DNA of 64,000 bases. It comes from Apiosordaria backusii. Taxonomy: Eukaryota; Ascomycota; Sordariomycetes; Sordariales; Lasiosphaeriaceae. The translations under genes and the position numbers were made by a program. A model generated the notes under the pieces. The model was not told the DNA's origin, did not search any database, and was given only the letters and a program-made list of their open reading frames with translations. Where the stretch lies: the NCBI GenBank assembly GCA_030549205.1, contig JAUKTV010000001.1:744001-808000 (forward strand), given 5' to 3'. Shown here piece after piece: positions 47,126 to 58,780 of the stretch. Numbering within the stretch: position 1 is the stretch's first letter; the number at the start of each line of letters is the position of its first letter.

Positions 47126-48475
47126 ATGAACAGCTGCTGTCGTACAGCCGCCTTGCGTATATTTGTCAGAAACATCACGCAAATCCACTTCCCGCCACCA
47201 ACGAGCGCATATCGCATTCCTCGACACCACTCGGCGCTTACTCAATTTCCCACCCTACAACATACGGCTGCCCTCCTTAGCGGCGCACGAGGCAGATTAC
47301 TACACACGTCATGCGCTGAGGGTAGAGAAGATGGCGGGTGGCCGCCACCAGCAGGGATGCCGCCATACCAGGAACCCAGTCCTCCCAAACTTGTCCTCGA
47401 AGCAACCAATAAGTTGAGCTTGGAGCCAACAGAGGTAGCAGTAGACACCAAAACACCACCACAAAACAATGCAATCAGCGCCAAACAGCCCGGTGGAGCT
47501 CAGCCAGGCCCTCTGCGGAAATGGGCGCAGAAGAAGCTGAAGAAGTCGCAAGAAGCTGCTCCAAATAAGCAGGACGGTGATGGAGATACAAGTGTGGTGG
47601 AAAATGTAGAAGACAATATAACCGTGGCGTTGGGGAAGGGATATAACCGGATACTGCCACTTAATCCTGCCCACACAAACAAGGTCCCGGGCAAGCGGCC
47701 AACCGAAAAGCAGGACAAAGCAGAAATCAAAAGACCAAGACTCCCTCACAAGAAGGAAAGCAAAGGGGCTAAATTCAAAAGGCTGAAGAAGGAACGGGAA
47801 GAGAGAAGGCGACATAAGCTGGAGATATTGGAGTCTGGAGAACAAGAGGGTACCGTTTCGATGAACAAGGCCGAGCTGAAGAGGGCCCTGCATGAAAAGA
47901 AACTCCGTGAAGAAGGGAAGCAAGCGAGGGCGCAGGAAAAGGCCTTGGAACGAGACGCTGCCCTTGCCGAAAAGTTGGAAAGAAAGGCCGAGCTGAAGGC
48001 GGCCCGAAAGGAGAGAAGACGACAAGAATTTGAGGAGGAAATGAAGGTTGGGGAAGAGCCACGATCTGACAAGAGGGGCATGGAGGAGTGGAGGATCCAG
48101 AAGCAGGTGCTCAAGGAAAAGTTCCCAGAAGGATGGATGCCGCGCAAGAGGCTATCGCCAGACGCCCTTGCTGGCATCAAGGCTCTGAATGCTCAGTTCC
48201 CTGAGCAGTACACCACGGCAAAGCTCGCCGAGAAGTTTGAGGTATCACCGGAGGCTATTCGCAGAATTCTCAAGTCGAACTGGGCACCGAATGTTGAAGA
48301 GGAGGAAGAGCGCCAGGGGAGATGGTTCAACCGTGGTAAACGTGTCTGGGCTCATTTGGCCGAGCTGGGAATGAAACCGCCTGCGAAGTGGCGTGCGGAG
48401 GGTGTGGTGCGGGATCCCAAGTGGAACAGGGGTAGAAGAAGGCACAAGCCGTCGACGGGGGATTTCTTGGGCTAA
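47126..48475 (+). CDS. RRG9: Required for respiratory growth protein 9, mitochondrial
   Basis: The 449-residue product carries the Rrg9/neugrin domain near its C-terminus (about 335-400): KFPEGWMPRKRLSPDA, then a helix-turn-helix-like part LAEKFEVSPEAIRRILKS and NWAPNVEEEEER. Rrg9 is needed for mitochondrial DNA maintenance and respiration in yeast, and neugrin-type proteins act on the mitochondrial ribosome. The N-terminus (MNSCCRTAALRIFVRN, later RGRLLHTS) has a mitochondrial presequence character. Residues about 190-330 are Lys/Arg/Glu-rich with probable long helices. The gene is intronless. Family assignment is good; the exact role is inferred. Confidence 0.88.
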   Translation: MNSCCRTAALRIFVRNITQIHFPPPTSAYRIPRHHSALTQFPTLQHTAALLSGARGRLLHTSCAEGREDGGWPPPAGMPPYQEPSPPKLVLEATNKLSLEPTEVAVDTKTPPQNNAISAKQPGGAQPGPLRKWAQKKLKKSQEAAPNKQDGDGDTSVVENVEDNITVALGKGYNRILPLNPAHTNKVPGKRPTEKQDKAEIKRPRLPHKKESKGAKFKRLKKEREERRRHKLEILESGEQEGTVSMNKAELKRALHEKKLREEGKQARAQEKALERDAALAEKLERKAELKAARKERRRQEFEEEMKVGEEPRSDKRGMEEWRIQKQVLKEKFPEGWMPRKRLSPDALAGIKALNAQFPEQYTTAKLAEKFEVSPEAIRRILKSNWAPNVEEEEERQGRWFNRGKRVWAHLAELGMKPPAKWRAEGVVRDPKWNRGRRRHKPSTGDFLG

Positions 48476-49802
48476 GATATGGCCCTTCCATGTATTGTAA
48501 GATCTAAATTGTACCAACACAGTGTAGACAGGATGAAACACCGTCAGCCTCGCCAACTCGCAAACATGACTTGATTGCTATATTCGTGGTACTCGTTTAT
48601 CTTATCACCAAGCCGTCGCTGAGGTGGTGTTGAGTGTAACCAGCCAAGCAGCCCTTTATACCCCGGACATTCAGATCAACACAAATCAACACAAGCCATC
48701 TCATTTCGCTCCATGCGAGGCCGGGCCAGCGCTAATGCAGTGCCGCGGCCTGTCACCGATGCCCTGGTTCCGTGGTCTTTGACGCGGCCAAACGGCTCGT
48801 CAAGTGATGACATCGTGGGGGCTCATTTAAGGTTTAAGATGGACGCCCAGAAGCGATTGCACCATCTCACCAATCCCCCCATCCACTGATGTCGGACAGA
48901 CACATCACTCTGCCTCTGCCAGCACGCAGCCAGGTAACATTGCATGATGGCCTGTCCAAAAATGAACGGCTCTTGTCCGCGCGGGGACAAGAATGGCTCG
49001 AGTGATCACCCCCGGCTACCGGGACATTCCTGTGATTGGCGTGGAGCCTAGATATTCAGCCCGATTCGGCAAGGGCTAGCCCCAATTGACCAATTGACAT
49101 GCTGGACACCACGGCGCTAAAAACAAGGTAGGGAGCACGGGCCACATGCCTCCCTTGCTGGACAGCCCTCCCCTGTAACCAGATGGTGGGTGCCGTCGAG
49201 ACCCAACTTTTCGCTCAACAGAGGAAAGACTTGCTTGGGGAGAAGCCCAGTTGAGCTCCAAAGGCATTTTGGTAATTTTTTCCCTCGTCATCCATTTCTC
49301 TCGTCATCCTGCATTGACTGCGGAAAATATCAAAACAGATGTGTTGAGGGCTGCCTGATCGCCCTGACCGACGAGACCTGCCCGAGACAATTGACTTTGT
49401 CTCGTTGCACCGCCGGTCAATGTCACTGTAAGCTCCCGTCTCCTCTCCTCTCCATTCCTCTCTCCTCCACACCAATCTCCAGACATGCTTTCTGACCAAG
49501 GCCCAACTCGGACGCCTCTGCAGCTTTCAATCCGAACATAGGCTCGCCATTCTGTCATCACTCGTTTAGGACAGCTCCCGCCTGCCCAACTTGCTGCCCG
49601 CCCGACGCTGCGTTCCTTCTGCAACTGCCCACCCGCACCCAGCCTCTGCTGTTTCCACACGTTACACGGTACACCGACTCTCTTCTTCGCCCATATCTCC
49701 GGGTCGTGCAGATGTTTCTTACACCTTAGCCAAACGTCTCCCGTCTCTTTCATCCCAACTCGGTCCATCGTCGTAGGCCAGTCCAGTACATGGCTATGAG
49801 CG
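48476..49802. other. Intergenic region, RRG9 3' end and WD40-gene promoter
   Basis: No gene is recognised in these 1.3 kb. The part from 49430 to 49800 is C/T-rich, as expected for a promoter-proximal leader. Confidence 0.5.
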
Positions 49803-52800
49803 ATGGCATCCACTCCCTCAAACCGGCTTAAGCTTACGCCAAACAACTCCCCATTTCTTTCCCGACCTTCGCGCTCCCCCATCCGGCCCCGCGGCTTCTG
49901 CGAACCCGGCCTGTCCCTCCGACGTGTGATAGGTACCACCTGCAGCTCCCCGACCGGCTTCGATACTGTCCACTCATCGTTCGCCTATATTGCTGGCGGC
50001 GCCGTCGTGGTTGTGGACGTATCGGGCGAGCATTATTCTCAACGATTCTACCGGGCCAGACCCTCTGCCGTGCCCGTATTTTCTGTTTCTCCGGTATCGA
50101 ACTCGACCTCTGCGCCAAACAGCACCCCAAAAGCCAACGACAGCAGGAACCGAGCAGCACCCTCCCCGCGAGAGGCTTCATTTGGCGGCTCGGACTGGTT
50201 AGACTCACCAACCTCCAAGACCTGGACGAGCCGAGAGCGCATAAAGGCAGCAACTTGCCTGGCCCTCAGTAGAGATGGGAGATATCTCGCCGTGGGCGAG
50301 ACGGGCTATGCTCCGCGGGTGCTCATATTCAACCTCCAAGATGTGTCCTCCGACACACCTCTGGTCTCTATTAGCGAACACACATTCGGCGTCAAGGCCG
50401 TGGCATGGTCTCCAGACACCAAATTTCTGGCCTCCTTAGGTGCCGCCAACGATGGTTTTCTTTATCTATGGAAAATCGATCCCCGCACAGGTGCGGCAAA
50501 ACTATTTCAACAAAACCGGTGTACGTCACATGTGAAGGGAATGTTGTGGATGGGAAGCAACTTGATCACACTGGGCGTACGCCACGTAAAAGTATGGAGG
50601 GTCGACGAAAGCTCGAATATCTCCCCAACCAAGACTAAATTTGGCGGAGATCAGGCCGCTCAAGCTGCTCTGCAAACCCAAAAACCCCTGCCCGGGAGAA
50701 ACATTCTTCTGGGGTCCATGCTGGACGCCACATTCGTCTGCGCACTCGCTGTGAGCGACGACAAGGCCATTATCTGCTCGGAAACGGGCGGTGTATGCCT
50801 ACTTGACGACACTAATAAACAAATGAAACTGGTCAAAGTGTTGGACCTTGGCTTCAATATAGGCTGCATATCCAGCCGGAACGGAAACATCTATGTGGGT
50901 GGCAAAGAGGACGGTGATTTCGCCCTCGTTAGTCTCGAGGGAATTCTCAGTGGCACACCAGACCCAACACTCCGCAGCTCCCAAACCCCTGAAGGTCTCA
51001 CGGCGATGGGGTTCTTGGCTGAGAACTTGGTCACTGTCAACAGTAAACAGTCGATCGATGTCTGGACCCCAGACTACATGCCCGGGATTGCCCCAGACGA
51101 TACAAAACATATCCCTATTCCAGGCCCTGGTGATCCGATTGTTGGTACCCAGCGGCTTTCTGCGTCGAATAGACTCGGCGCCGCTTTTTTCACCTGGTCC
51201 GGATTTGGACGAGTGAATATCTGGGAGATGGAAGGCATGATCAAATCAGCCTTTGAAATTCCCATTGAACAAATTGACATGGGCAATGATGTGGACCCAG
51301 TCAATCAAGTCGTTGTGGTGAGAGCCACCAACGACGGCAGCCTCTTCGTTGCTGGCGACAAGCTTGGCGTTCTTCGGATCGTGGACTCTTCGACAGGAGA
51401 ATGCGTGATGGAGACCAAAGCTCACTCGTCCGACTGCCAGGATATTACCATTCACGAGGGCAAATCAAAAATCCTGATGGCTTCTTGCGGCAGAGACCGA
51501 ACAGTTCAACTGTTTCGACGGCTGGCCACCGGGGCTTTTGAGCATTTTCAGACACTGGAGTTCACCGCCAAGGTTGTGCAGGTTCTCATTCCTACTGAGG
51601 ATAAGCTCATGACATGTTCCCTGGATCGAACAATCCAGATACACGATTTGGTTACCAAGGAAGGCGAGCCTGATGTCATGGCGGCGATACCCTCCAAAGT
51701 CATCTCTCTGAAGGCCTCTCCGTCGTCAATGACGGTGACGCCCGATGAAAAGGCAATCTACGTAGCCTTGCTGGACCGTTCGGTTTGTCACTTTGATTTC
51801 ACCTCTGGGCGACTTCTCGGCTCTTTCAAGTGCAACGACGAAGCTGGGCTCGAGTCTGTTGTTTTGGAATCCCTTACATATGGCCAGCTCGGAAATGGTG
51901 AGCTGTCATTTTTGCTGGGCATCTCCAACACAGACAAGTCAGTGAGGATATACGACGCTCAATCTGGGTTATTTTTGGACCGAGAATGGGGCCACACCGA
52001 GGCCATCAATGGCGTTGTTCTGATAGATGGTGAAGAGGGCGGGAAAAGAGTTGTCAGCGTGGGTGAGGATGGGACCATCATGATTTGGACGCTCGACTTC
52101 CAGGATCCAATCGCAGGCGGGTCACGAACCCGCGACCCATCGCCCGATAAAAACATCTCGACGTCCACCCGGCCACCATTACGAAAAGTTCTCTCAAAAG
52201 CAGAACTAGCCGAGTTTCAGCGACCAACAACCTCCTCCGGCGGGCGTAGATCACCGCCCCGTGCTTCACATAGGCGGGCTAGTAAGTTCCATGTGACGAC
52301 CAACACGGCGCGGACACCCAACACCGAGAAGCAACAGCTCAGTCCAGGGAGTGCGATAGCGGAAGACACTCCGTCCCGACGAGCCTCTTCAGGAGGCAGC
52401 AGATCAAACAGTCCTCCTCCTCCCGAAAGCCCCAAGAACAGGTCGCGGATGTTCCGCCGGCCATCTCTACCAGCACTGAATATGACCCCAACAGCGAGTA
52501 TCAAGTCCAAGAAGAAGTCCAACCAAAATATGCGAAGCGGATACGGCTTTGGCAGCCTCAGCATGGCTACCGAACAGACGTGCCGCCAACTACGAGCCTA
52601 TCGCAAGAAACTCAACTCGAGCGACACCATCAACAGCGATATTCTGGCCGAGCTCGACGCCGAACTGCGGCTTACGGCGGCGGCGCTCGGAGAACGGGCG
52701 ATCAGGAGCAGGAGTAATCGCGAGACTGATGAGCACAAGCCGGTCAGCGAGTCGATGCTGAGCGGCCTACTGGATCAGTATAGTGAACGCTTGGTCAGCA

Positions 52801-52961
52801 TGCTGGACGAGAAGCTACGACTGCGGCTGAGCGAAGAGGAAAAGGATGCCCTCGTCAGGGATAGGCCGAGGACAGCGGGCGAGGGCTCGTCGAGCTCAGG
52901 GGCCAGCACGGGAGGAACTTTTACAGATGCTGCACTTTGTGAGGAGCCTGGGTCTGCGTGA
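49803..52961 (+). CDS. Large WD40-repeat protein, MABP1/WDR62-like
   Basis: A single 1052-residue frame encodes many WD40 units from about residue 60 to 765, forming two predicted beta-propellers. Clear blades read RDGRYLAVGETGYAPRVLIFN, split here as DGRYLAVGE and APRVLIFN, then SPDTKFLASLGAANDGFLYLW, of which the end is DGFLYLW, and GVRHVKVWRVDE. The repeat order and N-terminus (LSLRRVIGTTCSS, FAYIAGGAVVVVD) match the MAP-kinase-binding protein 1 / WDR62 family. In animals these scaffold JNK signalling and act at spindle poles; the fungal role is not known to me. Residues about 770-890 are Ser/Pro/Arg-rich and probably disordered. The C-terminal 150 residues are predicted helical. No intron is needed. 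Confidence 0.85.
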   Translation: MASTPSNRLKLTPNNSPFLSRPSRSPIRPRGFCEPGLSLRRVIGTTCSSPTGFDTVHSSFAYIAGGAVVVVDVSGEHYSQRFYRARPSAVPVFSVSPVSNSTSAPNSTPKANDSRNRAAPSPREASFGGSDWLDSPTSKTWTSRERIKAATCLALSRDGRYLAVGETGYAPRVLIFNLQDVSSDTPLVSISEHTFGVKAVAWSPDTKFLASLGAANDGFLYLWKIDPRTGAAKLFQQNRCTSHVKGMLWMGSNLITLGVRHVKVWRVDESSNISPTKTKFGGDQAAQAALQTQKPLPGRNILLGSMLDATFVCALAVSDDKAIICSETGGVCLLDDTNKQMKLVKVLDLGFNIGCISSRNGNIYVGGKEDGDFALVSLEGILSGTPDPTLRSSQTPEGLTAMGFLAENLVTVNSKQSIDVWTPDYMPGIAPDDTKHIPIPGPGDPIVGTQRLSASNRLGAAFFTWSGFGRVNIWEMEGMIKSAFEIPIEQIDMGNDVDPVNQVVVVRATNDGSLFVAGDKLGVLRIVDSSTGECVMETKAHSSDCQDITIHEGKSKILMASCGRDRTVQLFRRLATGAFEHFQTLEFTAKVVQVLIPTEDKLMTCSLDRTIQIHDLVTKEGEPDVMAAIPSKVISLKASPSSMTVTPDEKAIYVALLDRSVCHFDFTSGRLLGSFKCNDEAGLESVVLESLTYGQLGNGELSFLLGISNTDKSVRIYDAQSGLFLDREWGHTEAINGVVLIDGEEGGKRVVSVGEDGTIMIWTLDFQDPIAGGSRTRDPSPDKNISTSTRPPLRKVLSKAELAEFQRPTTSSGGRRSPPRASHRRASKFHVTTNTARTPNTEKQQLSPGSAIAEDTPSRRASSGGSRSNSPPPPESPKNRSRMFRRPSLPALNMTPTASIKSKKKSNQNMRSGYGFGSLSMATEQTCRQLRAYRKKLNSSDTINSDILAELDAELRLTAAALGERAIRSRSNRETDEHKPVSESMLSGLLDQYSERLVSMLDEKLRLRLSEEEKDALVRDRPRTAGEGSSSSGASTGGTFTDAALCEEPGSA

Positions 52962-55900
52962 CACCAAAATGGCTGATGGATGGGAAGGTTGAGGACATGG
53001 CGGCGGCGAGATACCCTTTTGCATTTTTGTTCTTGGCATATCATTATTTTTTTCGTGCTCTGTTTTACTCGGCTTTTGTTTTCTTTGTTTATTACTGGAC
53101 ACCTGGATTTTTTTTCTTGTGTTATAACCATCATCATCATTATTTGGGGCGTTTTATTTGCTTCGAACACACGTCAGCTTTTTTGTTAAGACGTTCTCGG
53201 TGGCTGGGGAGGCCCTTTACTTTTTTACAAGAGATGTGGTAGAAGGGGACACAATGGACAAGCAAGTTCCACAAGAAGGCGTTTCTGGATGCTGGATGGG
53301 GAATGGGGGACAGGGTGGGAGAGGGTCTATCAACCGGCCAACACCAGGTCTTGTTTTTCGAGGTAACTTTGTATATATTCATATCACATTACACCACAAA
53401 GTTTTGGCACTTGGCATTTTTCTTTGCTTGTTTTAGAAGAGGATAAGGGAAAGAAGGGCGACTCGCTGGTTTTGTTTTGAAAGCGCGAGGGAATATGAGG
53501 AAGCGCCTGAGTTTTGTCTGAGTATAGCTGGATATCTGAGAGGAAGAGAAGAGAGGAGAAGATAGATGATAAATTATATATTTCGACCTCAAAAATTGGT
53601 AGTGACTGAAGTGATGAGGGATGATCAGTAATTTGGTAGTTTAAGGAAGGTTGTTATGGGGTATTACTGTCTGCGAGTAATGCCATCTCCTTCCCCGTGA
53701 GACGCATTGTTCGGTCTTCCAGACGCTTTCTCAGTCCTGAAGAAGGCTTTTCCAATCTTGAAAGTGGCCTGTGAGGCTTTGGAGGTATGTTTAAAGATAG
53801 TCATAAGTGCCAAAAGATAGCCCATCGGCCTTCCTAGCTATGAAGAGGGCCTATCCAGTTTCTGGAAACACATTCCCAGTCTTGACGAACACTTACCGGT
53901 TTTAAAAAACATTCTCCGTCTTAAAGAAAATATCCCAAGTCTTAAAGACGGCCTTCCCAGCGCTAAGCGAGGTCTTTCCGGCCCTTATAAGGTCTTTCCT
54001 ATCTTGAAGAAGGCTCTTCCAATCTTTAAACAGGCCCAGTTACTACACCAGCTAGGTACTCCACTATACGTGACGTATAGCCCCAACACACCAGACCTTC
54101 ATCCAACGGCCCGTTTGAACTCTCTCCTCTTGTCTTCCTGTGTGCCACCGTCACTATGTCTTATATGTACGCCGCGTTTGTTCCATCAATCTTAGCTGCC
54201 GCCTCGTGTTCTCGATTGTATGTACCTGCAATCAAGCATTCTCTTCCCAGGCTCGCTGACCAGTCAGAGTCGCCAACGGCTTATTAACTTAGACCTACCG
54301 GAGCCACCAAAAACTCGTCGTTCGCAAGGAACGCTAGTTCTGACCGCATACACACACACCTACCTATTGATCTTCAAACACCTCGTTTTTGCCATCCCTA
54401 GCATCATCTTCTCAACTAGAGAATTCATCGAGTACCTATTGTCACAATCAGTGGTACCGATAAGGGAAACCAACGGCCACTCATTTCGCGGTAGTTAGAT
54501 GCAAGGAAGCTCTCAGAACACGCCAGAAGAGGAACCCGAGAGCATTAGACTTGACTCGTTGAGCTTCTAGAGGATATCCAATAATGCAAATGGTCTATAA
54601 ACCACTTCTAAAGAAATGCAGAACCCAGGAGCCTCGGGTTACAACCCTTGGATAGCGATAAAACGCTGTACTCCTCCCGCCCCTCCTCGCGCCGGAACGC
54701 AGTGAAAGATAGAACAGCCGGCTCTTCTAAGCCTCCCTGTGTTCTCACAGAGCACTACCAAAATTCAAAGCCTGCCAAAATCCAAAACCTACCTAGAAAA
54801 CGACATTTTCCATCCTTCAGAGATGTTACAAAAAGACCACGATATCAGATCCACGCTCTCAGGGCCCGGCCCTTCCTCGTCTGAGGAACTCCAAGTCTCG
54901 TTCGTTCGCTCGCTCGCGCGCGCGGTCAGGCCGGGAAACCGTGCCACCTCGGCATGTACTCTCTTCGGGGAGACCAACTTGTCGTGGCTCCTGCTGTTCC
55001 TGCTGAACGTCCACCCCCAGTTGCCGGAGAGTGTCATCGCGTTGGCTGGACATCCATTGTCGGGAGTGTACGCCATTTTGAGGGCACATGATATGGCCAT
55101 CTTTGTGCGTCGACTCACCAAAAAGGTAGGTGGCGTTATTCTCCCCGATATTGTAGGGGACAATGTGGGATGGCAGTTGTAGAGCCTGGATTTCTGTCTG
55201 TTGTTAAGTTTGGACTGTATTCCTTGTGTCAGGTATTATTTGCCTTTTGGGTTTTGCGTTGAAATAGCTACTGGCTAAGGGGTTAGAAAGAGCAAGGATG
55301 TGGGATTTGATCTGGAAATATTATCTCGTTTTGAAGGAGAAGACTTGAGGCGACTTATTAAAGAATCAAACTACCCAGAGACATTTCCTGATGACTTCCG
55401 AGGCATAAAGCGTTCCAACACAACGTGTCATTGCCCAGATGGCCCAAGAACAGTGGACGGACTCTCCCCTTAAACCACCTAAGCTTGTATGTCAATTTCA
55501 CGACCTACCTTGGACTTTGTTAGTTCACTATTCAGCAGCGAGGCGACAGTGTCCTGACTTGAGTGGGCTTGAGGATGTCCTGAAAGAGTATTACCATAGG
55601 CTTCACTCGTAACTCTCACTCGTCTTGGAGGCTACAGGAAAAGCAATATCACCCCTTGTGGCTGGAACCAACTCAACTAAAAGTCACACACAGCATCAAA
55701 CACGGCGTTGAATCCGAGAGTTGTTCTAATACGAGATCATTGTGTTGCGGTGGTAAGTGTATTCGTCTTCTTTTGGAATCGGCTGGTGACTTCTTGCTCT
55801 GCACATTACTTTTGACGGTGATAAGACTGGAGGTTGGGAGAGGGGAGTTTGGCGAGCGGTTTCTGGAGGGAGAAGTTGGTTGAAAAGGTAAAGGTTCTCG

Positions 55901-57786
55901 TCAAGGTTGACAGGGAATGTCCAAAGACCCCCGAGTGCAACTGTACCGTACCTGGTCTGTATATCTTCCTCCTCAATTGCTTGGAAACCCAGTCTTTTCG
56001 CTACCGTTTTTGGTCGATAGCCTTCAGCTTTGGTTCCGCCCGGGGCATTGTACTGGTAGAATTGGGTCTCGGTGCCGATTGTAACAGCGCCAAAAAGCCT
56101 CTATGATGACAGTGTCGGTGCTGGACTTTCGGTTGAAGGCACGGTTGTGGTAAAACCAGTTGCCTTTCTGATGCATTCGCGAGCGCGTCATGGGGGGCCA
56201 TTGACTGTCCCGAAGTGACTCGCCACAAGTGCAAAGCACTTGATGCCTAGAGGGAAGCCGTGGATAAGAATACAGTAGCGCTCCAGGAAAACACCAACCA
56301 CATGACCTCCTGCAACACGATGCAAATGACGGTCGGATGATTTTATCGGCAGCAATTTGACCATTCGCTGGTAGAGCTTGCTGGTTGGGTTTGAGGACGT
56401 CTTGTGCGCCGTCCTGGACGACAGCGACTGGGACAACAACCGGAGCGGTAAATACCTGGTGGTAGATAGGAACTAATATCGCTTTACCTCTTCTAAAAAC
56501 GTGAAGCTGAAACGAACTTTTATTAATAAACAGACAATATATTGTAGCTTTAATTGCAACCGGTACGTCAGCCCCTGAAAATAACCAATAAACTCTTTCA
56601 CCCCTTACAGTCCCTCTGCCACAACTTCCTCCGAGCCAGGTCAGTCTGACCTCTACAACTCACCTGATCTTTCGATTTTCGGCGTTCGCACACGTAAGGT
56701 ATTCATACTGGTGTACCTTCTACGTGCACCCATTCCAGTCGTGGAGAAGACGATCGAGACTGACAACCACGTCCCTAAGGTCACGGATCTTTCAGGACCG
56801 GATATGAGGGAACTCATGAAAGCATTGAACTGTGTAGGACAGTGTCTGCGACCTATCCTCGCGTCCTCGATGCCTGGCTCCAAGATGGCGCCTCACCAAT
56901 CACGAAGCCAGTAATACACTCCTCTCTGCTCCTCATCACCATCGCTATCCCGCCAGCTTGTGTTCAACCTCTCTGTTGCGCTTATCTCTTATATCTTTTG
57001 AGCCGATCTCTCCTGCCTGCGTACCATCGCGAGCCCGACCCCGAGCCTGATTCCCACCTCCTCCAACCCTTCCTCCGCGCGCAGCTTAATCTCTCCCTCA
57101 TAACCTCCATTCTAGTCATTTTCCATGTCGACGCTTCACCAATCTGTCTGATTTTCGAGGTCGTACTTCTTACGTATATGTAAGGTACCTTAGGTCTGTT
57201 AAGAGTCAACAGCCCAGCAGAGCATGAAAAGTTTGAGATGCGGTTGTGAAATAAGTAGGGACAGAAAGTTAATAACAGAGACAGTTAATGAGAAAGGCTG
57301 TCTGATTCCTGTTGCGTTGTTTGAAAGGGGTTAGTTACTTTGTCATAGCCGAGTCTGGCAGAGGCAGTCTCGCCTCTAGGGGAACGAAGTTTCCTTGAAC
57401 TTCATCGTCGATGTTGTTGAGTGAAGAATGTTGCGCGGTCCAACCCTTCAGGTCGTGGGACAGTCTCTGTCTTGCAAATCGCCTCAAAACGGTCGACGAG
57501 GGCGCGGCGTGGCCTCCACCTTTTGCGTCAGGCGCTTGCAGACGGACTACCTAAGCGGCCGGTGGACTGGACAATTCTGAAGTTATCGGGCTCACATCAC
57601 GAGTTGCAAGAGAGGAGCTTCCATGTGAAGCAGGCTCAATTTATCGACGCGCAGAGCCAATTATCTCCCAGATTGCGTGGAGAGGTGCGCGACATCGTGT
57701 GTTTTGAGCTTGCTCGAGAGATTTAGGGTCCATATTCTACCCTCCGTCTCTCGAGGCGAATATTTCCGTCTCGGAGCGCGACTGAG
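52962..57786. other. Gene-poor region at the start of a decayed island
   Basis: After the WD40-gene 3' region no intact gene is recognised. The stretch contains the 21-bp array listed at 53701-54036 and a 17-bp duplication at 54760-54793. Three unassigned open frames were noted: 54739-55182 plus (147 residues), about 56606-56914 plus (103 codons, no clear start) and 57421-57726 plus (101 residues). None shows a motif that I can name. Confidence 0.45.
53701..54036 (+). repeat. Degenerate 21-bp tandem array reading as amphipathic heptads
   Basis: About 16 diverged units, mostly exactly 21 bp, follow each other. The typical unit reads CTTCCCAGTCTTAAAGAAGG. Because 21 is a multiple of three, one plus-strand frame reads through the array as heptads such as LPSYEEG, IPSLDEH, IPSLKDG, LPSAKRG, FPILKKA and LPIFKQA. 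The consensus is hydrophobic-Pro-Ser/Ile-Leu-Lys-acidic/Lys-Gly/Ala. The frame is open from 53701 to 54195 except for one TAG at 53818-53820. There is no good ATG. It could be a decayed coding repeat or a non-coding minisatellite. Confidence 0.7.
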
Positions 57787-58303
57787 ATGCCATTCTCAAC
57801 GATGGACCCGCTATCAAGGTTGAGGTGCGAATCAGATGTCGTTCAGATGTTTAACGAACAATTCACCCTTCCCATAAACACAGCTTTCCACGCCGGAGGA
57901 TCCGAACCGAAGAAAGACGCGGATAGTTTAAAAAACGTCCACAGTTTTTCAGAATACGAAATCAGTTACTCCCGACTTAATAAAGTATAGAGGTTAAAGA
58001 ACCTCCTCATTGCTATTTGCGAAATGAAGCGACCTGATAGCATCATTCCCGCCGAATTTACTTTCATATCCAATAGGGTAGCTTCCATCTTTGAGGGGTC
58101 GTTAATGTCAAATTTGACCAGGAAGATAAACTGACCATCGAATAGTATATGATAGTTAGTCAGGGAATGTATGCTCGAGGTGTCAGGGGATTACACACTC
58201 CCATGTCACCAGCTTGCTCGCCGATCATGATCGGCTTATTTCCTTCGATAACTTGGACGTTCTCTACCCAGGTACATTGTCAATTATTTGCGGTCCTGAC
58301 TAA
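57787..58303 (+). pseudogene. Relic of PD-(D/E)XK nuclease-like fungal protein, copy 1
   Basis: The frame from ATG 57787 reads ESDVVQMFNEQFTLPINTAF, then SEYEISYSRLNKV, and hits TAG at 57988-57990. The same frame continues after the stop as LLIAICEMKRPDSIIPAEF, which carries the E-x-K half of a PD-(D/E)XK active site (E at 58021, K at 58027). After a frameshift, 58205-58303 reads LLADHDRLISFDNLDVLYPG. Alignment by eye with the minus-strand frame at 59618-59920 shows the same order (ADVV, SEYxxxxxRxxKV, IxAxxExK). The Asp of the RPD motif is Asn here. The relic therefore has a stop, a frameshift and a lost catalytic residue. The family is judged from motifs only. Confidence 0.65.
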
Positions 58304-58780
58304 AAAGAGCAAGCTCACCTTAGTCCGCACTGTGTCAACTGGCCACTCGTTAACATTTCATCTGGTACACCAACCCCTCGACTGTCGAAAGATTGTCAAA
58401 TAAGTTAATATCATCCGTCTTAACTGAAGAAACTTTCTATCGAGGTTAGAGCTAACTTCATCATTATCCGGGTTCCAATTTTTTTGAGATGATCCTTTCC
58501 AGAAAACCCATAGTTCTTCAGAAATTCGACAACCACAAAAACCCCCCTCCACCTTCCAGACTGCCTCAACACCCAATCTCGACAGAAAAGCAAATCAAAA
58601 AAGAAATAAACCCAACCCCCTTAACCCCCTTTCACTCTCCCTTTCAACTTTAATAATAATATATCAAAAGTTTTGAATACTGTTAAAACAACAGTTTTAA
58701 AATACCTGTAAATAGCGTTGATAAATCGAAAAGGGTGGATATAGCTAAGCAGTTGATGGCGTTGGTGGAAAACCTTATAT

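Noticed and set aside
54739..55182. 147-residue plus-strand frame in the island
   Set aside because: It has a plausible length and some hydrophobic character, but an equally long frame lies opposite and no motif supports either one.
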